Positions 56,153 to 64,000 of a stretch of 64,000 nucleotides of DNA are shown here, one piece after another. The stretch is taken from assembly GCA_032622095.1 (NCBI GenBank), contig CP136067.1:92928707-92992706 (forward strand), in the 5' to 3' direction. The position numbers and the translations under genes were made by a program. Position 1 is the stretch's first letter, and each line of letters begins with the position of its first letter. The stretch is from Siphonodentalium dalli (lineage: Eukaryota > Mollusca > Scaphopoda > Gadilida > Siphonodentaliidae). The notes beneath the pieces were generated by a model, which saw nothing but the letters and a program-made list of their open reading frames with translations, was not told the origin of the DNA and did not search any database.

Positions 56153-57651
56153 CACATGCAGCACCTCTCTATTGGTAACACGCGTTACACGTTTTTAGAA
56201 CTTCTAGTACTTCGTGTCAATATACACACCTGGTCAAGTGGTTCTGCTAATGTGCTATGATGCGGTTGGGACCTGCTGAATTGATATGATGCTATAAGAG
56301 CAAACTGATGCTGTTAACAGAAAGTACCGTTGTAGTTTTTAATTTGTCTTTTTCGCGGTGTTCCGATAATGTGAACATATTAGGAAAAGTCAGTATGCGA
56401 AACACCAGAGCAGGTATTATTATATTATATTATAATTACACCCACTTCATTCTCTATAGTAAATTGCCGTTGAGTTTATCAAAGCTAATGTAATTATATC
56501 GCATAATTACATTAGGTCGAGATTTTATCAGTGCAACAAAAACGACCCAAAAGTACTTGCGCGCAATGATATTTGTAGTCCGTTACATAGTAACTAAGGA
56601 CACCGCTTTCTTCACACTCGCTTCGCAGTACACATTTTTTTCCACGAACGGTGTGAAAGCCAATAAAAGAGTAATAAATAAATATACAAATAAAGACAAT
56701 GCCCCAATTAAATAAACATTCCCAAGCTTTTTGCATAGTATAAATTTGGTCGTATTTGCGACGATATTTGGCATATCCATTTAGCAAGGCATCTGTGGGA
56801 ATGTTACCCAATCCTGTTTTTAATAACTGCAATTTCTATATTTCATAGAAAACACAAAGTGACAAACATGACGATGATCAACCACGGTGATGAGAATGAA
56901 CTTTAAAATTATAGATTTGATCTTGACTAGTTAATAATATTTCAATGTAATTAAACAATTACCACACACAAAAAAAACCTTGAGCTTTACTGACTCAGCA
57001 CAAATCTACAATCGGTACATTTACAAAATATTCTTTAGAAGATGAATGTAAACTAGTTTTTGAACAATCACTTGAAATTTTACAAATATTAAGAATAAGT
57101 TTTGGAAAAATAAATAATCTAACTAATATTCCATAAATACCATGATGGTTTATTCTTCTGAAAACTTATTTTTTTCGGTAAAATCTCAAGTGATTTTCGT
57201 GAGTGAAAATATCTCAATCTGGAAACAAAATTGACTGAATGCCGACAGATATCGGATAATTCCTGTAACAAAATGTTCACTAAACTTACTGATTATCACA
57301 CGTTAATGAGTCCCAGTAAACATGGAAACTAAAATGTGTGTTCCTCTTCCAATATTCTGCTGATAATGTTATTATTTCGTCGAAAGTTTATTAATTTTAC
57401 GAATCATTATCGGCCATGTTTGTGCTCCGTCCTTGACATACGCTTCGGGGAAAAACCAACTCGATCGATTGATCGATATTATACGGACGGAAATGGGGCG
57501 AGTTGGCTTCGGCCCGAGTCGTCACAGTTCCTAACCGAACAGTGAAGCTGTTTCGGCCCTTTATTTGAGAACATATATTTCCTTGCTTCAACCGTCTTTG
57601 AAAGGCGAAAAAAAATTTAAATCAACATTTAACAATTAATGGTATAATTAT
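56153..57651. other. Non-coding stretch with one ambiguous ORF
   Basis: A minus-strand ORF at 56512-56832 (106 codons) has a hydrophobic segment (ALSLFVYLF-like region in an overlapping frame, FICIFIYYSFIGF in this one) and six cysteines. No domain is recognised and no splice context was found, so it is not called as a gene. Confidence 0.35.
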
Positions 57652-57804
57652 AAGGAATAATCTCGGTTTCCCAATGTAATTACACAGTCTAAAGGCATAT
57701 GCCGAATCAAAAACTCTTATAAATCGCTTCGCGATGTATAGGTTTGTGATTCGGCATATGCCTTTAGACTGTGTAATTACATTGGGAAACCGAGATTATT
57801 CCTT
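57652..57804. repeat. Perfect hairpin, about 57-bp arms
   Basis: Left arm 57652-57708 and right arm 57748-57804 are essentially exact reverse complements, from AAGGAATAATCTCGG to GCCGAATC. The 39-bp loop contains ATCGCTTCGCGAT. Confidence 0.9.
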
Positions 57805-59139
57805 AATACAAAAATGTATATGTTCTTTAATGTTTCATACACACACGGTTTGTTCTCAAATCGCTCGGATTAGCCAAAAACCGCGAAAATGAGAATTTTG
57901 GAAAAAATAACGGTACTTCTTCGTAACGGCCTCGATTTGCACTACCCGATTCATAGCAATTCAGCAGGACCACTTGACCAGGGGTTATATATTGTTCATT
58001 CATTTCATTTAACGATAGCAGCGAAACGATTTATGTATACGTCTCAATCGAATTACCTGAATAGTGTTAAGCTCCACAGCACATGCATGCGGGATAACCC
58101 AAAAACAAGTAATATGCATAGCCATATGATTGTGAGTATTTCACCCTGATTCGATATAGTACAAGAAGCACTTTGTTCTAATTGTGTGCACTACATTTGA
58201 ATGTCGTTTTTAATAGCATTACGGCCTACTGTATATTGGTTGGGGACTGATGTGTCATATAAAGTGTGTGTTAAAATGAATTCCACATGTGCTATTAGTG
58301 GAGTGGCCAAATTCAAAATAAACCTTGGTTTTCAAGATACCCCTGCCCTCGGTAGAACAAGTTAAAACTAAATGTTTATGAAAGAAAAATCTATATTGGT
58401 CACGAAAATTATTCTTGACCTTACCGGAATTGGTGGCAAGTATGTTCTATTCGTTAAAGTATCCTACCGAAAATTTAGCCTATTTTCAGAGGTTGACCAG
58501 CAATACACAATTGGTTAGAAGATAATCAAATCACAACAAACAGGTCGAACTATTTGTTATTATGGGGCACATAGTATGTTGATGCTAGATCGTGAAAGTT
58601 CTTATTTTGTTCTGGTCTGTTTGAGATTTCGCAACGTAATGGTAGATAATGTAACATTTTGCGTCAACAAACCATGACGAATCATGGAAACTGTCGTCCG
58701 TCAACTCTGTACAAAACTAGCACACTGGACCTAGCCCATCTTGTCATATAAGTTTAGAAAGATTGTAGTAATTGCTTCCGGAAGGTATTAGCTGTATTAT
58801 CTTGTCCATATACATATTGAAATAATAGCCAAAAACTGAACCATCCCCAATGTCATGAAATTCTAAATATAGCAATCGCCGGGGATTGGATCCAAGAATG
58901 ATAGAATTAATATGACCATACGTAAACGTAATAAAGCCCACGCAGATTAAAATTATATAGCAGTTTGCCGTCCAAAATACATTTATTATAACAACCGCTT
59001 TTGAATTATCCCGGTATCTAAATTAGTCGACGAAATTGCTGAATTTATTATTATATTGTCATTTTTATTATCAGTTTCATATTTCGTATCATAAAATAAA
59101 TAAAGAATGATTTTATACAATGGTTCTGTTTTTTAAACA
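57805..59139. other. Non-coding stretch
   Basis: No gene or repeat was recognised. Confidence 0.4.
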
Positions 59140-59567
59140 TATTTTATTAGTATAATGCATAAATAATACATAACATATAAGGGATTGGAGGACAAGTTCT
59201 TTGAAACTTAGATGGACCTCAGCTCCCTACAGATCATGCATGAAACATAAATATAACAATATATTTTGGATTTGTATCAGGTTTTGGTAGGGCGGGTAGA
59301 ATTGTGAATGCGTGAGTATAAGATAGTACGTGGGGTGTTAATTATTATAAATCAATGGTGTGGTGGGGATAATAAGTTTAATTATACATACATATGAATA
59401 ATAAGCCAACTGGCAGCATATATATGTATAAGGTGGGGAGAGCGTTAGTTGGTGTGTTTGGGGAATTGTAAATAGAAAGGGGTCGTTTGAGTAAGTAACA
59501 GAACAGGATATTCGGGCACCAAGTACATTTATGGTAGATAGTTCAGATTTTGTGGGTTTACAAGAGC

Positions 59568-62003
59568 TTATTCGTTGCACGACGCAAATCGTCCGGAAGA
59601 TTTTATGAATTTTAAAGCTGTATCTGTTAGAATGCAATTCTCGTTGGCGGTTAAAGTTAGATCTCCGTTTAGAAGCGCTTTGTAGGACGTGACTCGAAAT
59701 GATCTCATAACATGTGACAGTTCTATGCGTTGTTGTGAATAAAGGGCGCAATACATGAAGTAGTGTTCTGCACCTTCCACAGGGCTTCCACAACTACACA
59801 TGGGGTTATCACCAATGTGATTTTCAACTTTGTCATGATATAGATTGCTACAATTGTTTCTAATTCGACAGTGTATGATATTTGTCTGTCGGTCACCGAG
59901 ATATACATGAGATGAAATTTTTCTCTTGGGTAGAATTGTTGATTTGAAAGCCTCGTAATATTTTATTTTGATGTCATTTGCCAAGCAGTTCCAAACTTCG
60001 ATTGTTTTTGGAAAGAAAGATTTCTTGAAGGTTTCTAGGTGACAAAAGTAGTTCTCAAAATCGTCCGCATTGCGCAAAAAGTAACGACTCGTATCACCGA
60101 CGTGTGGAAGAAGAAGATCGGATAAAAATTGAGGGGCTTTACGATTGACAATTTTGTGCATAAGACATAATTTTTGTGCATCTCGACGAATCTGGAGGGG
60201 TTTCCATCCAAGTTCGTTAAGTAAATTAGCGTTCGATGAGGATCTAGTTGGGCCAGATACAACTCGCGCTGCATCGTAATACAATTTGTCGAGTGTCGAT
60301 TTTGTGATGTCAGGGGCTGAGTCCCAGACACAACTGCCATATTCTAGTATGGGCAATAAATGTGTTTTGAATAATGTGTCGAGGGTCTTTCGTGACAACA
60401 TATACTTTAATTTTCGGAGTTGTGAAAGCACAGTGCAAGCATTTTTGTAGATGTGTTCTATGGCAAGGTCCCACTGAAGATCGGATTGCAGTACGATTCC
60501 TAGATGACAGTGATCTTCAACTATTTTGAGTTTGTTGGAACTGAATATGAGGTCTGCACTGCGCGGGAATGTTGATTGGTGGCCCTGAAATATCATTGCT
60601 TTCGTTTTTGATGAGTTAAGGGAAACTAGCCATTTGCTAGTCCAACTATCAAGTGATGTAAGGTCGTTATTTAAATGAACCACCAGATCTTCATAAGACG
60701 GTAGTGAATAGAATATACAGGTGTCATCTGCAAATAGGCGAACGTTTGGCTTCAGATTGTCTCCTATGTCATTTATGAATATTGAGAACAAAAAGGGACC
60801 AAGAACAGAGCCCTGAGGAACCCCAGAGGCGGGTTTTAGGGGGTGTGAATATTCCGAACCAACAAGCACTCTTTGAGATCTATTGCTGATATAATCAGTA
60901 ATCCAGAAGAGTAATTTACCGTCAACTCCATAACTACGTATTTTATGAATTAGTCCTTTATGCCAAACCCGCTCAAACGCTTTAGAGATATCACAGAATA
61001 CACCTATGGATAACATCGACTCACTCCTAGTTTTGGTAAGGTGGTGAATTATTTCTAGTAATTGATGGGTTGTGCTGTGTCTAGGGCGAAATCCGGATTG
61101 GTATTTGTACAAAAGGTTATTCTTCGAAAAATAATCATACATTTTTTGAAAAACGATCTTTTCAAGAACTTTGCTCACACATGAAAGAAGTGATATTGGC
61201 CTGTAATTACCTGGATCTGTTTTCACGCCTTTCTTGAAGATTGGTATTACGCTAGCAACTTTCCACTGCATTGGGAATATACCTGTTTCTAAGGACTGTT
61301 TGAAAAGTATGTACAGTGGTAGGGCTAGAGTTTTATGGCAGCACTTCAAAATTGTATTGCTTATCCCATCTGGACCAGTGGCTTTGTTAGCGTCCAATTC
61401 CTTAAGAATTTTTTCTACATCATCCTGTGTAATAGTAATTGAATTTAGCGTCTTGGCTGTTCTTTTCGGAAAATCTGGAATAGACTGACCAGAGTCGTTT
61501 ATTGCACTATTATTGATAAATTTTTCATTGAGAATATTTGCTTTGTCCACATCATCGTAGGTAAAATTTAGGCCAAATTGCAGTGGCGGTATCGTTAGCG
61601 ATTTATTCTTCTCGCGGAGAAATTCATTTGTCATTTTCCAAAAAGATTTTGGATCATGTACGGTATTTAGGTTATTTTGAATTTCATCTAGGTATTGTTT
61701 TTTCGCATATTTTTTCATGTTATTTACCGAGTTTCTGTGTTTTTTATATTTGGACCAATGATTCGGCTGATTGCTTTTAATTGCTTTCCTTCTGCATCTG
61801 TCTCGTCGTCTAATTTCGAGTCTGATGCGACTGTCAAACCACGGTTTGTCGTTTGGTCTTATGGTAGCTATATGGTTTGGTACACACTTTTCAACTGTAC
61901 TATTAATACTATTTTCAATAATTGATACTTTAGATTCTATTGAATACGCATCGTTTTTGTTCAAGACATTTGTCCAGTCAACTGCCGAGAAAATCCGATT
62001 CAT
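59568..62003 (-). CDS. LINE reverse transcriptase with C-terminal zinc knuckle
   Basis: An 811-codon open frame. Numbering from its first ATG: DANKATGPDGIS (204-215), NYRPISLL (266-273), SGFRPRHSTTH (303-313), VFCDISKAFERVWH (335-348), SGVPQGSVLGPFLF (393-406) and the catalytic RLFADDTCIF (422-431). The second Asp pair is intact. Thumb and connection follow (GIVLQSDLQWD; HLLPILEYGSCVWD), and the C-terminus has C-x-CG-x3-EGAEHYF-x2-C. The frame is continuous upstream with the endonuclease once the TAA at 62115 is discounted (918 bases apart, divisible by three). So this is the C-terminal part of one ORF2 of about 1,117 codons. The copy is probably recent. Confidence 0.93.
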   Translation of the reverse strand: MNRIFSAVDWTNVLNKNDAYSIESKVSIIENSINSTVEKCVPNHIATIRPNDKPWFDSRIRLEIRRRDRCRRKAIKSNQPNHWSKYKKHRNSVNNMKKYAKKQYLDEIQNNLNTVHDPKSFWKMTNEFLREKNKSLTIPPLQFGLNFTYDDVDKANILNEKFINNSAINDSGQSIPDFPKRTAKTLNSITITQDDVEKILKELDANKATGPDGISNTILKCCHKTLALPLYILFKQSLETGIFPMQWKVASVIPIFKKGVKTDPGNYRPISLLSCVSKVLEKIVFQKMYDYFSKNNLLYKYQSGFRPRHSTTHQLLEIIHHLTKTRSESMLSIGVFCDISKAFERVWHKGLIHKIRSYGVDGKLLFWITDYISNRSQRVLVGSEYSHPLKPASGVPQGSVLGPFLFSIFINDIGDNLKPNVRLFADDTCIFYSLPSYEDLVVHLNNDLTSLDSWTSKWLVSLNSSKTKAMIFQGHQSTFPRSADLIFSSNKLKIVEDHCHLGIVLQSDLQWDLAIEHIYKNACTVLSQLRKLKYMLSRKTLDTLFKTHLLPILEYGSCVWDSAPDITKSTLDKLYYDAARVVSGPTRSSSNANLLNELGWKPLQIRRDAQKLCLMHKIVNRKAPQFLSDLLLPHVGDTSRYFLRNADDFENYFCHLETFKKSFFPKTIEVWNCLANDIKIKYYEAFKSTILPKRKISSHVYLGDRQTNIIHCRIRNNCSNLYHDKVENHIGDNPMCSCGSPVEGAEHYFMYCALYSQQRIELSHVMRSFRVTSYKALLNGDLTLTANENCILTDTALKFIKSSGRFASCNE

Positions 62004-62114
62004 TTCATCGAAATCAGCTAGTTTGTAATTCCAAATTCGACGTTTTATAGCAGGTGAAATGTCATAATCGCATGATATTGTGATGTATGTGGCTAGGTGG
62101 TCAGAGACTCCGGG

Positions 62115-62921
62115 TTAGATTGTGTCAGCGTCGAGTACGTTTATAGTTTTAGTTACAATGATGGGATCTAGAAGTGAGGTGCGAGTGGGGGAAATGCGCG
62201 TCGGCTTATCAATTACATTTTTCATGCTGAAGAAATCTATGGTAGCTTGTAAAGTGGAGCTAGGCTGTAGAAGGTCGCAGTTTAGGTCACCCACGATGAT
62301 AACTGATTTATTAATATATAACGCAGAAGCTATGCTGGATTCAAGGTTGGTCCAAAATGACGAGTCTGTGAAATTTTCATAGCGATAGATAATACATAGT
62401 AAAAATGAAGAGCGTTTCTTTTTTACTTCGAACCACATCACAGAGTCACCTTTCTCGAGTTGGTGACACCGGTTAAACAAAATATTATCGGAGAAGTAAA
62501 CACACAGGCCTCCACCAGAGCTGTCCCTGTCTAGACGAATTGGTCCCACATATCTATCCAATTTCAACGTGGAAGAGTTAAATGTCGGGTCAAGGTGTGT
62601 TTCAGTAAAACATAAAATATCATAATTATCCAATATATGAGTGATTTTTCCAATCTTGTTTCGGATACTCCTTATATTATAGTGGAAAATTGATAATTGA
62701 TTTGTAGTTGACGTTGCGTCACTAGCAGGGCCAGGGTGTGGGTGTACGTTGCAACTTATAGCTATAATCACTGATATGATTAATAATAACTTAACATCTA
62801 CTCTTGGCAGTGTGGAGCTTGACGGAAAAGAGTTGTCGCTCTTGTGTCGACGACTGTGCGATGGTCCTCTTTGTGTGGATGATCCTATTCTCACGCGATA
62901 ATCGTATAGCGAGACACCCAT
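62115..62921 (-). CDS. LINE endonuclease domain with 2A-like N-terminal motif
   Basis: A 268-codon frame from an ATG. Residues 1-40 are basic and serine-rich, 44-57 are hydrophobic (LLLIISVIIAIS), and 58-65 are NVHPHPGP, resembling a degenerate 2A-like D-x-E-x-N-P-G-P translation-skip motif seen at the start of some CR1-type ORF2s. The endonuclease blocks follow: HYNIRSIRNK, ILCFTETHLD, SSGGGLCVYF, VIIVGDLNCDLL and TSLLDPIIV. The final SDH motif (VSDHLATY) lies just after the TAA that ends this frame. It nicks target DNA; loss of the C-terminal SDH by the stop would inactivate this copy unless the stop is read through. Confidence 0.9.
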   Translation of the reverse strand: MGVSLYDYRVRIGSSTQRGPSHSRRHKSDNSFPSSSTLPRVDVKLLLIISVIIAISCNVHPHPGPASDATSTTNQLSIFHYNIRSIRNKIGKITHILDNYDILCFTETHLDPTFNSSTLKLDRYVGPIRLDRDSSGGGLCVYFSDNILFNRCHQLEKGDSVMWFEVKKKRSSFLLCIIYRYENFTDSSFWTNLESSIASALYINKSVIIVGDLNCDLLQPSSTLQATIDFFSMKNVIDKPTRISPTRTSLLDPIIVTKTINVLDADTI

Positions 62922-63761
62922 TATTATCTTGCGTTGGTGGACGAATAATGCCGGATTAGTATAGGTGCGGTGGTGGGTGATTTAAATAATCGTAAATCGG
63001 GCGATGGTGGCGTGGGGGGTCGGGGTCAATTTATGCTTATGTTTGGATGCGCAGTTAGAGGGTGTATGTGGGTAGATAAGGGGTGGGGTGTTGGGATACT
63101 TAGTACTAGGTGTGTGGGTTGGGTGTGGATGAGAAGAGGAGAAAATGTCGGAAAATGACTAAGATATGACGGAGAAGGCTGTGGATGGGAAACACACAGC
63201 AATAAAAAGGAGTGTCTCTGTAACCGACTTGGGAGGGTATAGTGGAGTGGTGCCATACTGGTGTATTGTAGGTAAATTAAGTATAGTTTATATGGAGGGG
63301 GTGTAGACTTGTGTAGATGCAGTAAGGTAGCTTGGGGAGGGCTGTTGACTTGAAGACATGAAATTATAGATAATGCTCTATGAAGTGCGAATGCCGTCGC
63401 ATATACACACGTGTGTGTATGTGCAGGTACATGCATATGTGTGGGTACTAGCATAAATCATAAAATGGAGTTGGCACTATACCATAAGGCAACCCGTGTG
63501 TATTGATCGATATAAATTAATACACGTATGTTTTAGCGATTAAAGGATGTGAACAACTACTTGGATTGACCATGCACATAATTGCGTGTGTATTTTATGC
63601 AGTTGTGTGGATACATTCTATATATTGTATCATAAACAATATCGTGTTCAATACTAGTATAGTATTAATAAGACAACATATATGCGGTTAATATATAGAT
63701 CAATTTTACGTATATGCGTAAACCAGCTGATGGCAGATAGATGAGCCATTGTTCCGGTAGC
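62922..63761. other. Non-coding flank, possibly LINE 5' leader
   Basis: G/T-rich on the + strand with GTGTGTATGTG runs. The proline/histidine-rich minus-strand ORF (63026-63454) is compositional. No gene was recognised. Confidence 0.4.
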
Positions 63762-64000
63762 TTAAGTGCCGTTGTATGGTCCATGGAGCGGGAGGGTAAC
63801 AAAGGTCTGGAGTTCATAAAACTGAGCACGCGTTGTGATTCGCTTGACCGTCTCATCCCAAACTCTAGCGAATATGACTCCATCTGTCGACCAGGTACTT
63901 TTTATTTTCTCGTTTTTCATCAATGACCGGCAGCTGGCAGCAATACTCGAACGTCGGTTTGTAAGATGTTCGTTCACGAATATTCGCTTCTTCTTGTCCT
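63762..64000 (-). pseudogene. LINE ORF1 C-terminal fragment, runs off the window
   Basis: The minus strand opens beyond the window edge with KKKRIFVNEHLTNRRS, then SCRSLMKNEKIKSTWSTDGV and IFARVW. The pattern (I-x-V-N-E-x-L-T ... A-R-x-L ... W-T-x-D-G-x-I-F) is typical of the C-terminal domain of LINE ORF1 nucleic-acid-binding proteins. It stops after about 70 codons. Partner sequences must lie to the right of the window. Confidence 0.6.

Larger units (their letters stand above)
59140..62921 (-). mobile_element. Nearly complete LINE with one stop codon
   Basis: A minus-strand non-LTR retrotransposon. One frame runs from 62921 to 59568 with endonuclease and RT, broken only by TAA at 62115-62117. 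The 3' untranslated part (59567 to about 59140) ends near ACATATTTTATTAGTATAAT (as read on the + strand), and its sequence recurs as a solo 3' end at 2944. The 5' limit is not defined; 62922-63450 shows no ORF1. Confidence 0.85.

Noticed and set aside
63026-63454. 142-codon minus-strand ORF rich in H, P, S and T
   Set aside because: Composition follows the G/T-rich repeat-like sequence on the + strand; no domain.

Overview
The window looks like A+T-rich nuclear DNA of a marine invertebrate, most likely a mollusc. This is judged from the multi-exon lectin gene, the mix of non-LTR retrotransposons and Penelope-like elements, and dispersed repeats rich in CAAGGTCA. There are no bacterial-type operons, and I found no rRNA, tRNA or CRISPR array. 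The species cannot be fixed from the sequence alone.

Layout. About 2.1-12 kb holds the only convincing host gene, a secreted C-type lectin on the + strand. It has a signal-peptide/PAN-like first exon (2143-2457), a possible linking exon (about 7696-7882) and two confident lectin-domain exons (8189-8359 and 11723-11961). Their splice phases fit each other. The introns contain LINE remnants and perfect hairpins. From 12 to 25 kb the sequence is non-coding: hairpins, a dispersed repeat of about 0.8 kb present twice, a decayed LINE (19.6-21.4 kb) and a 67-bp tandem repeat.

The most unusual structure is a 12.2-kb inverted (foldback-like) element at about 25017-37235. Its arms mirror each other: palindrome-bearing termini, 36-bp tandem repeats, a TTGAA-rich tract, a polypurine/polypyrimidine array, then two genes read outward from the centre. 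One encodes a protein with two PC4-like (p15/Sub1) single-strand DNA-binding domains. The other encodes a C2H2 zinc-finger acidic protein. Both genes are preceded by copies of the same promoter-like block. The right arm is the better preserved. The left arm was split by a nearly intact LINE (26866 to about 31327).

Downstream are three head-to-tail Helitron-like units (37773-39707) and a Penelope-like element (about 39720-43930) with RT, GIY-YIG, an SGNH-like upstream ORF and a degenerate hammerhead-like motif. Next come LINE fragments in both orientations (47.2-51.1 kb), including one with SGNH and PHD domains. They are followed by a TA-flanked miniature inverted-repeat transposon (52610-53312), a 5'-truncated LINE (54.6-56.15 kb), another perfect hairpin (57.65-57.8 kb) and a nearly complete LINE (about 59.14-62.92 kb) whose single long ORF carries one stop codon. 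A LINE ORF1 fragment runs off the right edge. Apart from the lectin gene, essentially all recognisable coding sequence is mobile-element derived.
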